Positions 9,734-20,686 of a DNA stretch of 64,000 nucleotides are shown here, piece by piece (position 1 is the stretch's first letter; the number at the start of each line of letters is the position of its first letter). A model generated the notes under the pieces. The model was not told where the DNA came from, searched no databases, and saw only the letters and a list, made by a program, of their open reading frames with translations. Source of the stretch: Mycolicibacterium mengxianglii (GTDB lineage Bacteria; Actinomycetota; Actinomycetes; Mycobacteriales; Mycobacteriaceae); NCBI RefSeq assembly GCF_015710575.1, contig NZ_CP065373.1:1798001-1862000 (forward strand), in the 5' to 3' direction. Position numbers and translations under genes: made by a program.

Positions 9734-10023
9734 TGTGCGAACTTATCGCGCAGTGCGGCGGCGGCCTCGGGGTTCTCTTCCTCGAGCTTCTGGATGTAGG
9801 CAACGACGTCACCGACGGTGCGCAGACCGGCGAGGTCCTCGTCGGGGATCTTCACGCCGTACTTGTCCTCGGTCTGCACGGCGATCTCCACCATGGACAG
9901 GGAGTCGATGTCCAGGTCGTCGACGAAGGACTTCTCCGGGGTGACCTCAGACGGCTCGATGCCGGTCACTTCTTCGATGATCTCGGCGAGACCGGAGATG
10001 ATTTCTTGTTGGCTGGCGGCCAC
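9730..10023 (-). CDS. acpM: Meromycolate extension acyl carrier protein AcpM
   Basis: 97 residues from a GTG at 10023, with AAGGGAG just upstream. The longer frame to 10062 is rejected because family members begin (V/M)AASQQEI. The phosphopantetheine site is DLDIDSLSM with Ser41. The acidic helical ACP fold is followed by a C-terminal tail ([18 protein letters not shown]), the extension typical of AcpM compared with ordinary ACPs. It carries meromycolyl intermediates between FabD, KasA/KasB and the reductive enzymes. It is coupled to kasA by a four-base overlap. Confidence 0.97.
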   Translation of the reverse strand: MAASQQEIISGLAEIIEEVTGIEPSEVTPEKSFVDDLDIDSLSMVEIAVQTEDKYGVKIPDEDLAGLRTVGDVVAYIQKLEEENPEAAAALRDKFAQ

Positions 10024-10101
10024 AGTGTGGCTCCCTTCATTTCGTGGTGACACCCGGAACATCCGGGTTTCCTACGTTCGGTGGTCCTTGCGGACCCTGG
10101 G

Positions 10102-11043
10102 TCATAGCTCGGCGAGCTTGTCCAGGTCTGTGGGGGACTTGATGGCGTGGGCCGGGGTCCCTTTCAATTCGCGTTTGGCGATTCCGGCGAGTGTGCCCGC
10201 GGGCGGGAACTCGACGAGGGCGCTCACGCTGCGCTCACGCATGCCGGCGGTGCACAGGTCCCACCGCACCGGCTTGGTGAGCTGGGCGACCAGCTTCTCC
10301 ATGGCGTCTGCGCCCGAGGTGACGGGCTGCCCGTCGACGTTCGAGAGCAGGACCGTCGACCCCGAGATCTCGTTGATCGACACCTTGTCGGCAGCTGCGG
10401 AGTAGCCGTCGAGCGCGGAGGCCATGAAGTGGGTGTGGAACGCCCCAGCGGTGGCCAACTGGCGTACCCGGGCCTTGGCGGGCGGGTTCTCGGAGAGCTT
10501 GGCCAACGCCTCGTGCCGGCCGGCCGCGACGATCTGGCCGGCGGCGTTGCGGTTGGCGGGAACCAGTTCGAGATCCTCGAGCGCGGCCAGCACCTCGGCC
10601 TCGTCGCCGCCGAGGATGGCGGACATGCCGGTGGGCTGCTGGGCGCAGGCCTTGGCCATCTCGGCGCCGCGGGTGGCGGCCAGGGCCACGGCGTCGTCAG
10701 CGGAGATGACGCCGGCGATCGCGTACGCGGCGATCTCGCCGACGGAGTGGCCCGCGATGACAAATTGGGCGTCGCAGAGCAGTCCGCGCTTGTTCAGCTC
10801 TTCGTAGGCGAGCAGCGTGGCGGCGACAACCAACGGCTGGGTGACGGCGGTGTCGGTGATCTCCTCAGCGGTGGCGGTGGTGCCCAGCGTGGCGAGATCG
10901 AGGCCGCTGATCTTGGACCAGGACGCGAGCCGCTCGGAAGTACCCGGCAGCTCGAGCCACGGGGACAGCATCCCCGGAGTCTGCGAACCCTGGCCGGGAG
11001 CGAGCAGCGCTACGGCCAGAGGGGTGGCAGTCGTTGTGGTCAC
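10102..11043 (-). CDS. fabD: Malonyl-CoA:AcpM transacylase FabD
   Basis: 313 residues. The alpha/beta hydrolase-type transacylase motif GHSVGE carries nucleophile Ser100, the N-terminal LLAPGQGSQ loop is intact, and the catalytic His203 sits in GAFHTHFM. It loads malonate on AcpM for chain elongation and is the first gene of the FAS-II operon. Start GTG 11043 has no evident Shine-Dalgarno (the sequence before it is A/T-rich), so a leaderless transcript is possible. A palindrome at 11110-11130, 67-87 bases upstream, fits the MabR operator. 78 bases separate it from acpM. Confidence 0.95.
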   Translation of the reverse strand: MTTTTATPLAVALLAPGQGSQTPGMLSPWLELPGTSERLASWSKISGLDLATLGTTATAEEITDTAVTQPLVVAATLLAYEELNKRGLLCDAQFVIAGHSVGEIAAYAIAGVISADDAVALAATRGAEMAKACAQQPTGMSAILGGDEAEVLAALEDLELVPANRNAAGQIVAAGRHEALAKLSENPPAKARVRQLATAGAFHTHFMASALDGYSAAADKVSINEISGSTVLLSNVDGQPVTSGADAMEKLVAQLTKPVRWDLCTAGMRERSVSALVEFPPAGTLAGIAKRELKGTPAHAIKSPTDLDKLAEL

Positions 11044-11109
11044 GTTATTAAGAAAACATTGTGAAGGCGGTTTTGTGCGGTGTAAGAGAACATGAACCTT
11101 GTCTTATGT

Positions 11110-11130
11110 TTTTGTGGGTAGTCCACAAAA
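11110..11130 (-). promoter_or_regulatory. Putative MabR operator of the FAS-II operon
   Basis: Perfect inverted repeat TTTTGTGG-N5-CCACAAAA in the fabD-mabR intergenic region. A further half-site TTTTGTG lies at 11071-11077. MabR is reported to bind a palindrome in the fasII promoter; the TTTTGT...ACAAAA form matches my recollection of that motif. The match is inferred, not tested. Confidence 0.65.
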
Positions 11131-11171
11131 CGGCACGTGAAGCGACGTCATCGTCATCGTATCGCGACCTG

Positions 11172-12458
11172 CTATCTGGCTGCTGTGACGGAGGGGGCCG
11201 GTGGGGGCGTCGGTGTGACGGGGGTCATCCGCCCATTTGACGTGCTCGCTGATTGTTGGTGGCGCGTCAGCCGGCCGACGGTGGTTGCGACGCGCAGCAC
11301 GTAGGCGTCCCGCGGTGTGGTCGGATCGCGACCCGTGAAGTCCGCGATGCGCTTGAGGCGGTACCGGACGGTATTTGGATGAACGAACAACTTGCGTGCG
11401 CAAGCTTCTATGGCCCCTCCGGAATCGAGGTAGGCGTCCAACGTTTCGGTGAGCGCCGGTCCGGCGTCGGACAGGGGGCGCATGACGTCGGTGTGCAGCG
11501 CTGCGATCGCCGAGGGGTCGCCCTGAAGAGCCCGCTCCGGCAACAACTCCCGCGCCGCCACCGGCCGCGGTGCACCCGTCCAGCCGGCTACCGCGTTCAT
11601 TCCCGAGATAGCCTCGTTGGCGCTGTGATAGGCCGCCGTCAGCATCGGGGCCGTGGGTCCGACCACCACCGGGCCGTCGGAGTACGCACGCAGCAGGTCG
11701 GTGAGGAACTTGTCCGTGTGCGAGAGGTGGCCGGACACGATGGCGATGAGCCAGGTGCCGTGCACGTCGGTCAGGGCGGCCCGGCCGTGCCGGTTGGCTA
11801 CCAGCCGGAGATCCTCACTGGCCACCTCGGCGCGCCCCGGTGGCGGGGTGCCCACCACCACGGTGGCCGGAGCGTTGGTGTCCCAGTTCAGCGCCGCCGC
11901 CCGCGACAACAGTTCCGGGCCGGCGTCACCCCTGACGACCGAATCCACGACACTGGCCTCCATGCGCGAATCCCAGGCGCCCCGGGCTTCGGCGGCGTCG
12001 GCATAGGCGGACGCGGCGGCGAATGCCAGGTTGCGGCTGTATCGCAAGATGCCCACCGTCAGTGCCTTGGTCTGTTCGTCGTTGCGGGCCAACATCGGCA
12101 CCACCTCTTCGAGGAACTCCATCGTCACCCGAACCATGTCGACCGTCTGGCGCAGCGCGACGCGACGAGTCAGGTCCTGCGGGACGAGGGCAAACGCCTC
12201 GGCGGTGTAGCCGACATCACTGGTGGGATCGTTCAGCCACTCGGCGAAGTTCACCACTGCGGTCTGCACCACCAACTGGACACTGGCGCGCTGTGAGGCC
12301 TCCAGCTCGGCGAAGAACGCCAGCCGTTCCTGCATCGCCTGGACGGTCTCGGTCGCCAGCCGGCCCGAATACTGCTTGAGACGGCGCCGCAGGGACTCCG
12401 GCACGTTCTCCAGCATCGCCAGCGGAGAGCGCTGTCCCTCGAACGGATTGTCAGCCAC
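11172..12458 (-). CDS. mabR: PucR/CdaR-type regulator of mycolic acid synthesis, MabR
   Basis: 428 residues with a helical N-terminal sensor half and the C-terminal CdaR/PucR helix-turn-helix at roughly residues 335-395 (ACARKLFVHPNTVRYRLKRI). Directly upstream of fabD on the same strand and downstream of aceE, it matches Rv2242, described as the acyl-CoA-responsive activator of the fasII operon. The Pro/Thr-rich C-terminal tail (residues about 400-428) is disordered and poorly conserved. Start GTG 12458; no Shine-Dalgarno is evident before it, which suggests leaderless translation. A hairpin at 12514-12554 separates it from aceE. Confidence 0.9.
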   Translation of the reverse strand: MADNPFEGQRSPLAMLENVPESLRRRLKQYSGRLATETVQAMQERLAFFAELEASQRASVQLVVQTAVVNFAEWLNDPTSDVGYTAEAFALVPQDLTRRVALRQTVDMVRVTMEFLEEVVPMLARNDEQTKALTVGILRYSRNLAFAAASAYADAAEARGAWDSRMEASVVDSVVRGDAGPELLSRAAALNWDTNAPATVVVGTPPPGRAEVASEDLRLVANRHGRAALTDVHGTWLIAIVSGHLSHTDKFLTDLLRAYSDGPVVVGPTAPMLTAAYHSANEAISGMNAVAGWTGAPRPVAARELLPERALQGDPSAIAALHTDVMRPLSDAGPALTETLDAYLDSGGAIEACARKLFVHPNTVRYRLKRIADFTGRDPTTPRDAYVLRVATTVGRLTRHQQSASTSNGRMTPVTPTPPPAPSVTAAR

Positions 12459-12513
12459 GTATAAAAGCTACGCCCAATATCTGGACGAACTCTCCAACTG
12501 ATGCGGTGAGGCC

Positions 12514-12554
12514 GCGGTGACGCCCGGAATCCCCTGGAATCCGGGCGCCACCGC
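12514..12554 (-). terminator. Hairpin downstream of aceE
   Basis: A stem of GCGGTG plus CGCCCGGA pairs with TCCGGGCG plus CACCGC, with one A/C mismatch and an 11-base loop. It begins 12 bases after the aceE stop and lies before the mabR start. There is no clear U tract, so it is a mycobacterial-style I-shaped terminator at best. Confidence 0.5.
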
Positions 12555-12565
12555 AGTCTCGATGG

Positions 12566-15367
<2,802 letters not shown>

Positions 15368-15534
15368 CGCACTACTCCTAAATTGAGGGGGCAGGGGGTT
15401 TCCCTGCCGCTCCCATCTTTCCGCACTCCGAACGTTCGTGGTGGGCGGATGGCCACCACGGTGGTGCGGGTGGTGTGGACATGGCCCGGGAATGCGCCGA
15501 CGCCGTGTAGGCGGACCCGGTAACGTCTGCATTC

Positions 15535-16083
15535 GTGCTGATCGGACGGCTGCGAGTGGCCCTCGGGGCCACCGCTGTGCTGCTGATGGCGCTACTCGGA
15601 TGCAGCAGTGTGACCGGTGGTAGCCCGACCGTTGATGGCCAGGAAGCGCCGGCGTATCGCACATCGGTGTCGTCATCGGTGTCCGCGTCGGCAGCGACGT
15701 CGAGCGCCCGGGAAGCCGAACGCCAGGAAGGGCTCATCGCCGAGGCGGTGCACACCGTCTGTGAATCCATGAGCACCAGCAGCGCCGAAGCGATCGACGC
15801 GCTCAACGTCTACGTCGACTCCATGAACGCCGGCGGCGACGGTGCCGACACCGAGGGGCCAGCCGCCGAGGCCCTCAACCGCAGCGCCGACCTGGTGCTG
15901 GCCGATATCAACGAAACGTTGCCGGCGGAGCTTCGTGACGCCCTCAACGCGTGGGTCGACGCCGCTCGGGGTGCCGGGGCTGCCGTGCTGAGCCGGGTGC
16001 CGCCGGCCGAGTTCAACGACGCGGTGACCCGCCTCAACGACTCCCGGACCAACGCCTTGAATCTGTGCGATGCGGCGTACTGA
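15535..16083 (+). CDS. Putative lipoprotein (Rv2240c-like)
   Basis: 182 residues from GTG 15535. A hydrophobic signal (about residues 7-21) ends in a lipobox MALLGC, so Cys23 should be lipidated and the protein held on the outer face of the membrane. The mature part starts with a Ser/Ala-rich linker and continues as an amphipathic helical domain with two Cys (ESM-region VCES and LNLCD) that may form a disulfide. It is transcribed divergently from aceE with 167 bases between starts. No known function; position matches a conserved mycobacterial hypothetical. Confidence 0.8.
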   Translation: MLIGRLRVALGATAVLLMALLGCSSVTGGSPTVDGQEAPAYRTSVSSSVSASAATSSAREAERQEGLIAEAVHTVCESMSTSSAEAIDALNVYVDSMNAGGDGADTEGPAAEALNRSADLVLADINETLPAELRDALNAWVDAARGAGAAVLSRVPPAEFNDAVTRLNDSRTNALNLCDAAY

Positions 16084-16200
16084 GCGGGCCTATTCGGGCG
16101 CCCGAAGGGCCTTGCAGGTGTCTTCTGTGACCTGTCGCACCTGGCTGTGCGACGATAAGCACTCGAATTAGTGCGCTTTGACGTTGAAGGAGGGCCCCCC

Positions 16201-16626
16201 GTGGTCGTGGCGGACGACGCCCCGAACTACGCCCGCAGACTGGGCATCGAAAAACAGCAGGTTGTGCAGGAGTTGGGATGGGACGAGGACACCGACGACG
16301 ACATCCGCGCTGACATCGAGGACGCCTGCGGTGGCGAGCTCCTCGACGAGGACGCGGACGACGTGATCGACGTCGTGCTGATGTGGTGGCGCGATGACGA
16401 CGGTGATCTGGTGGACGCCCTGATGGACGCCATCAGTCCGTTGGCTGATGACGGTGTCATCTGGGTGCTGACCCCCAAGACCGGCAAACCCGGCCACGTC
16501 CAACCCGCCGAGATCGCCGAAGCGGCTCCGACTGCCGGCTTGATGCCGACGTCGTCGGCCAATCTCGGTGACTGGATCGGCAGTCGGCTGGTGCAACCAA
16601 AATCCAAGGCTGCCGGCCGCCATTGA
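16201..16626 (+). CDS. DUF3052 family protein
   Basis: 141 residues from GTG 16201, chosen because AAGGAGGG at 16187-16194 lies six bases upstream; an in-frame GTG at 16171 has no such site. The acidic N-terminus (ELGWDEDTDDDIRADIED) and the block WVLTPKTGKPGHVQPAEIAE identify DUF3052, an actinobacterial family of unknown function. In mycobacteria it is regularly upstream of ahpE, as here (13 bases apart), so the two form an operon. The SAM-methyltransferase-like look of the family is only a suggestion. Confidence 0.9.
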   Translation: MVVADDAPNYARRLGIEKQQVVQELGWDEDTDDDIRADIEDACGGELLDEDADDVIDVVLMWWRDDDGDLVDALMDAISPLADDGVIWVLTPKTGKPGHVQPAEIAEAAPTAGLMPTSSANLGDWIGSRLVQPKSKAAGRH

Positions 16627-16639
16627 TGGTGGCCAGCTG

Positions 16640-17098
16640 ATGCTGACAATCGGGAGCACTGCACCTGATTTCAGCCTGAAGGACCAGAACGGTCGGCCTG
16701 TCACGCTCGCCGCGTTCCGCGGCGAGAAGAACGTGCTACTGGTGTTCTTCCCGTTGGCGTTCACCGGGATCTGTCAGGGGGAGCTCGACGAGATCCGAGA
16801 CCACCTGCCGCGGTACGAGAACGACACCACGGCGACGTTGGCGATCTCTGTCGGGCCCCCGCCGACCCACAAGATCTGGGCGACCCAGAGCGGCTTCACT
16901 TTCCCGGTGCTGTCCGATTTCTGGCCACACGGCGCCGTCGCTCAGGCCTACGGGGTGTTCAACGACGCTGCGGGTGTGGCCAACCGCGGCACCTTCGTTG
17001 TCGACCGCTCCGGGAAGATCGTGTTCGCCGAGATGAAACAGCCCGGCGAGGCGCGCGATCAGAGCTTGTGGACCGAGGCGCTGGCGACCCTGGAGTAG
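16640..17098 (+). CDS. ahpE: One-cysteine peroxiredoxin AhpE
   Basis: 152 residues from ATG 16640. Peroxidatic Cys45 sits in FPLAFTGICQGEL, the hallmark of AhpE, with the conserved Thr and the distal Arg of the PxxxTxxC active site (here PLAFTGIC). Lacking a resolving Cys, the protein reduces hydroperoxides and peroxynitrite and is recycled by mycothiol or mycoredoxin in mycobacteria. It forms an operon with DUF3052. The tRNA-Val gene follows after 52 bases. An upstream in-frame ATG (16568) is rejected because it lies within the preceding gene. Confidence 0.95.
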   Translation: MLTIGSTAPDFSLKDQNGRPVTLAAFRGEKNVLLVFFPLAFTGICQGELDEIRDHLPRYENDTTATLAISVGPPPTHKIWATQSGFTFPVLSDFWPHGAVAQAYGVFNDAAGVANRGTFVVDRSGKIVFAEMKQPGEARDQSLWTEALATLE

Positions 17099-17150
17099 TG
17101 ATCGGCGGGTTTGGGTCTACCGGTTTGCGCCGTGTAACCTGCACCGGCAC

Positions 17151-17225
17151 GGGCGTGTAGCTCAGTGGTAGAGCTCTGGTTTTACACACCAGCGGTCGGG
17201 GGTTCGAAACCCTCCGCGCCCACCA
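17151..17225 (+). tRNA. tRNA-Val (anticodon TAC)
   Basis: Acceptor stem GGGCGTG pairs with CGCGCCC (one G-U). D-arm is GCTCAGTGGTAGAGC. Anticodon stem CTGGT/ACCAG encloses loop TTTACAC with anticodon TAC (17183-17185), and the T-arm contains GGTTCGAAACC. The CCA end is encoded (17223-17225). The 3' part from 17181 is duplicated at 22225, making this the integration target of the adjacent element. The tRNA remains intact at the left junction. Confidence 0.97.
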
Positions 17226-17232
17226 TCAAAAG
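17181..17232. repeat. attL: tRNA-Val 3' half
   Basis: 52 bases identical to 22225-22276. They begin at the first base of the anticodon loop and run through the encoded CCA into seven bases of 3' flank. This copy completes the functional tRNA. Confidence 0.93.
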
Positions 17233-17284
17233 GCCTGTTCAGAGGCTTACGGCCGAGATTTTCCATCGATTTCAAAACCCCCGT

Positions 17285-17306
17285 TGTGCCAAGAGTGTGC
17301 CAAGAG
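17285..17306. repeat. Tandem 11-mer, left arm-type site
   Basis: Two perfect tandem copies of TGTGCCAAGAG, preceded by AAAACCCCCGT. The 33-base block 17274-17306 matches 22079-22111 at 31 positions. It starts about 40 bases inside the left attachment site, in the same orientation as the right copy. Confidence 0.7.
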
Positions 17307-17406
17307 ATTTGAACTCGCGCGCCGAGGGGTGGCGGAACTGTCTTAAGACTGCGCGGGTTGGCGTTCATTGCTCGTTCACGTCGCCCCTCTGTGAGATGCT
17401 GCCGCG

Positions 17407-18261
17407 GTGGGGGTGGAGCAGACGAAGGCTGTTAGAGACAAGGCGGTCGCCTTCAATGTCGCGCTGACGGCGCTGGCTGTTCTGACCGCGGCGGCCACCT
17501 TTGCGGTCAGTCTCGTTCCCTCGGGCAATTGGCTCGTTGGGATCCGCATTCTGGCCGGCTGCCTGGCGGTCGCGACCGCTATTGTCGGCTTCTCCAAGTT
17601 CCGCAACGAGCGCGCGTTCAAGCGCCAACAGGAGGAGGAGCGGGTCTCGCTCGACCAAGCCTTGAAGGCAGGGTCTCGTCGCACCTCGTTGCTCATCAAC
17701 GGAGCCATGCTCGGCACTGCCGACAAACTGCGCCGGCTCTCCGTTTTGGATCAGGCATCCCAGGACGCGGAGATCAGCGGGTTTCGCACGTCGATCGTCA
17801 GCAAGGTCTGCGATCTCGTCCAGAGCGAAGCGCCGCGTGCTGCCTACTTCCGGGTCCAAGACCTAGGTGCTCAATCCCGGGTAATGCAGTCGGGCACTTA
17901 CAGTGACTCGCGAAATCGCGAAGACTCCTTCACCAGCGAGTTCGTCGAGGGCCACGGCGGTGATCAGGGGGTGTGGGACCTGATCGATAGTGGCGATGTC
18001 GAGTGGAGTAACGACACGAACGCCTCGGTTCCCGACTCATGGGACGTTTCTAGAAATCGGCAGTCCAGGTCGTTCGTGTCGATCGCTGTCCGCGCCGACA
18101 GGCTCGCTTTCGGGATGCTGACCGCCAACACGCTCGAAGCTGACGGGTTCTCGTACTCGGATGTCGCATCCATCAAGGTATTGGCGCACCTGCTTGCCGC
18201 CGCCGAAGCAACGACGACGCCCGCCCGCATCACCAAGGTCTCCCAGCAGCGAGGGAACTAA
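17407..18261 (+). CDS. Membrane-anchored GAF-like protein of the mobile element
   Basis: 284 residues from GTG 17407. Two hydrophobic helices (about residues 14-35 and 42-60) are followed by a basic/charged helix (FRNERAFKRQQEEERVS), which puts the rest in the cytoplasm. The C-terminal 160 residues have the alternating pattern of a GAF-type sensor domain: helix, strands around AAYFRVQDLGAQSRVM, and a final SFVSIAVRADRLAFGMLTANTLEADGFSYSD segment like GAF strands and helix. No catalytic motif is seen. It is the first gene inside attL. A signal-sensing or defence-associated role is guesswork; the GAF call itself is moderate. Confidence 0.6.
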   Translation: MGVEQTKAVRDKAVAFNVALTALAVLTAAATFAVSLVPSGNWLVGIRILAGCLAVATAIVGFSKFRNERAFKRQQEEERVSLDQALKAGSRRTSLLINGAMLGTADKLRRLSVLDQASQDAEISGFRTSIVSKVCDLVQSEAPRAAYFRVQDLGAQSRVMQSGTYSDSRNREDSFTSEFVEGHGGDQGVWDLIDSGDVEWSNDTNASVPDSWDVSRNRQSRSFVSIAVRADRLAFGMLTANTLEADGFSYSDVASIKVLAHLLAAAEATTTPARITKVSQQRGN

Positions 18262-18325
18262 AATGTGCCTAACGGGTTTGTCGGGGAGCGCAGCTATGCT
18301 GGCGTCGTCCGAAAGGGGTGAAGTG

Positions 18326-18478
18326 ATGGCGGAGACTGTGGAGTTCCATGACGCCGATATGCGTCGCGCTTGGGCGGAAGCCGATGCCGCCGAGCGGGAC
18401 GCCGAGCAGAATCCCAAGCGCATCGCAGAACGCCGTCGCCGCTTGATCAAGTGGGTTGAGGCACGCGCAAGCTCATAG
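18326..18478 (+). CDS. Small charged helical protein
   Basis: 50 residues, very rich in Ala, Arg and Glu (EADAAERDAEQNPKRIAERRRR), predicted fully helical. Start ATG 18326 follows AAAGGGGTG; ATG 18299 in frame is an alternative giving ten more residues. It lies 64 bases after the GAF-like gene on the same strand and is probably co-transcribed. No family recognised; it could be a small partner protein. Confidence 0.5.
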   Translation: MAETVEFHDADMRRAWAEADAAERDAEQNPKRIAERRRRLIKWVEARASS

Positions 18479-18970
18479 TTCGACGGATACACTTTCCTCA
18501 ATTGTTAGCCATCCCGCGAACCTGTTTTTGCGGGAATTTCTGGTGGTGGCAGCACTTCGGCGAGTAACGCCGCCACAGCCACCCGAAGTCATGTGTGTAG
18601 AAGTGAGAACGCAGAACCTCATCCCACCCGACCCTGCATTAGTCCACCATCTCTTAGCCATCTGTGAGCAGCTTATTCCAAACACTCGTCGGCGCGAATG
18701 CTCTCCGCGCCAACGTCATTGGCTACCTAAACGCTCATCATCTATCGCCGATATCAGGAATACCCGCCAGAGATATGAGCTCTCGAAGAGCGGCGGAGTC
18801 AGCGGGTTCTAAGAACGGGGTTCGAGAAAGCCCGCGAACAGGCGAGATGCGACAACATCGCCTGCTGCACACCCTTTCGAGCCGCGGAGGCTTCGCGAGG
18901 CGCGCGAAGGCTTGCATAGGCCGTCGGAGCCCCCTGCTCGCGTACAGGCCGCGCCCAGAAAAGGACTCCT
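18479..18970. other. 492-base stretch without a convincing gene
   Basis: It lies between convergent transcription units of the element. Only short frames without codon bias are present. G/C-rich imperfect repeats around 18885-18920 (AGGCTTCGCG facing CGCGAAGGCTT) could form a hairpin. It may include debris of the missing C-terminal part of the KAP gene, but no homology is readable. Confidence 0.5.
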
Positions 18971-19381
18971 CTAGCTAACCCGCATCTCCGCCCTCTTCGC
19001 TTTCGAGCTCTCGTGGAGATTCTCGCGTCCCGCTCTGTCTGATTTCAGAAGCTGTTCGGAGATGCTCTCCAAGAAGTTCCGTTTGAGTGCATGCCCTCCA
19101 TACTTCCACGCGTCATAACGAACGACTGCGGTCCTCGTCTTCAAAGCGCCAAGGTGGGTCTCAATCATCGAATAGACGCTCGACTTGCCTGACCCCCACG
19201 GGCCGAACAGAGCGACATTTGTCGGAGTTTCAGCGACAAGCGCGATCTCTGCCACCGATCGAGCGAGCGCTTCGTGCTCAAGTTTGTCTTCGGTCGCCTG
19301 CTTCAATCGGCGGTCTGGAATCAGATCCTCTGACTCGACAAGCCGCGTAAGCGTTTCGTTGCGCTGTCGCCTGAATTGCAC
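18971..19381 (-). pseudogene. Truncated KAP-family P-loop NTPase
   Basis: 136 residues from GTG 19381. Walker A is GPWGSGKSS (residues 60-68), followed by the family's VVRYDAWKYGGHALKRNFLESI segment. KAP NTPases usually exceed 500 residues and carry membrane helices inserted in the P-loop domain. Here the frame stops soon after, so Walker B and the membrane insert are absent. Many KAP proteins occur in phage-defence and island settings. Either a remnant or, less likely, a functional short form. It lies 132 bases downstream of the GIY-YIG gene on the same strand. Confidence 0.65.
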
Positions 19382-19513
19382 CGACGTCCCCCTGATTGCG
19401 ATCTTTTCCGCAGCCGCTCATTGTCGCGCACCAAGGGTGGTTCGATGATTGCGACTCGCCCATTGTCAGGCGGCGTCTGACCAATGCGAACTGCCCGGGT
19501 GCCGCAGCATCGT

Positions 19514-20686
19514 CTATCCGATCTCAGAGACTGCTGCCCGCGTTGGTTCAGCTTCGTCCAGCTCGCTGGACCTTATGAGCTGACTGGCGCGATACTGATC
19601 GGCATCCGCGTACTCGTTGAATTCCAGCAGATTGCCGGCGATCTCAGCCAGGGCGGTCTTGACGTCCCCGGGTGTTGTGTAGAAGTACTCTCGTCTGAGA
19701 TTGACTCTGTTGACCCGCTTTTCGGCAAACGCATGGTGCAGCTGTGTCTCAACACCCACTGCGTCATCGGAGAAAAACAGTGTGTGAACGTCAAAGCCGA
19801 ACGGGACAGACGCGTCGCCTAGCTCCCGCACTCGGTCCAAAGGCTCTAAGCGCCTTGTCATCCCGATCTTGACGATTCCGGGTCCGAACGATCCAACGTT
19901 GCTGATGACGTATACGTACCCAGCGCGTATGTTGGCCGTGCGGTAGTCGTTTTCGGCGATCCGTGTATCGATCTCGGCTATCTTCGCTGCTAGCTCGTCG
20001 CGCTCGTCCTCGCGGCCGCTGCTAGACAGTGCGTCCAGTACGGCAGCGTAGTGGCTCCGCTCTTTCTCCAGCCGCTCTCGCTCGGCGCGCAACTCCTTCT
20101 CGGCTTGTTGCTCCTCGCGCAGTCGTGCGCGTTCTTCGCGGGCTTCTTCCTTTTCCTCTTGGACCTTCATCTGGTAGTCAGCAGTCAGCTCGAGCTCACG
20201 CACTCGCAGTGCGTGGTAGTCCTCGCTGATATGCATCTCCATCATCGAGGCGTACCGAGCGATAGACGTTGCGGCTGCTGCTAGACGCTTTTCCGCCGCC
20301 GGGAGGTTTCCGGCCTTGACGTACCGCACGCAGTTTTCGGCCTCGGCGTTGTACGCCCGCAGCATTAGCTTGGCGAGGTCCGCAGTCATCTTGCGGCCCT
20401 TCGCCAAAGAGTTGTCGAAGGTAAACCGCGTGGAGGCTTGTATGGCACGCCCGTCTGAGATCTGTGATTTGATCTCCGCTTTTATCGAGGCGAGTGCGTC
20501 TTGATAGGCGACAGCTGCTTCGAGCGGGTGTCGGTAGGTGTAGATGCCGACGTCATGCAACGCTTCGACGTCGCGTTCGAGCATCTCTACGCGGAGCAGC
20601 GCATCCTCATATTGGTCCCGCAGCAGCTCATTCTCGCGAGTTAGATTGGCCAGCGCGGAGTTAGGGCTATCTGGCGGCAGTGTCAT
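19514..20686 (-). CDS. DUF4041 protein with C-terminal GIY-YIG (T5orf172/Mug113-type) domain
   Basis: 390 residues. Residues 10-45 form a coiled coil, and the next 150 residues fit DUF4041 (KGRKMTADLAKLMLRAYNAEAENCVRYVK). A highly charged coiled coil follows at about 165-235. The C-terminal GIY-YIG fold reads GYVYVISN, then GIVKIGMTRR, a helix with the expected Arg (RVRELGD), and a late HHAFAEKRV with NLRREYF. The strands keep Tyr and Arg positions typical of nuclease or nucleic-acid-binding members. ATG 20686 overlaps the stop of the upstream gene by four bases (ATGA), indicating coupled synthesis. The family is frequent in phages and defence islands; function here is unproven. Confidence 0.8.
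   Translation of the reverse strand: MTLPPDSPNSALANLTRENELLRDQYEDALLRVEMLERDVEALHDVGIYTYRHPLEAAVAYQDALASIKAEIKSQISDGRAIQASTRFTFDNSLAKGRKMTADLAKLMLRAYNAEAENCVRYVKAGNLPAAEKRLAAAATSIARYASMMEMHISEDYHALRVRELELTADYQMKVQEEKEEAREERARLREEQQAEKELRAERERLEKERSHYAAVLDALSSSGREDERDELAAKIAEIDTRIAENDYRTANIRAGYVYVISNVGSFGPGIVKIGMTRRLEPLDRVRELGDASVPFGFDVHTLFFSDDAVGVETQLHHAFAEKRVNRVNLRREYFYTTPGDVKTALAEIAGNLLEFNEYADADQYRASQLIRSSELDEAEPTRAAVSEIG

Noticed and set aside
15368-15676. N-terminal extension of AceE up to an ATG at 15676
   Set aside because: The added 103 residues are Arg/Pro/His-rich shadow text overlapping the divergent lipoprotein gene; the TTG at 15367 has a Shine-Dalgarno and matches the conserved N-terminus.
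16093-16106. Palindrome TTCGGGCGCCCGAA as terminator after the lipoprotein gene
   Set aside because: It has no loop or U tract and is short; too weak to list as a feature.
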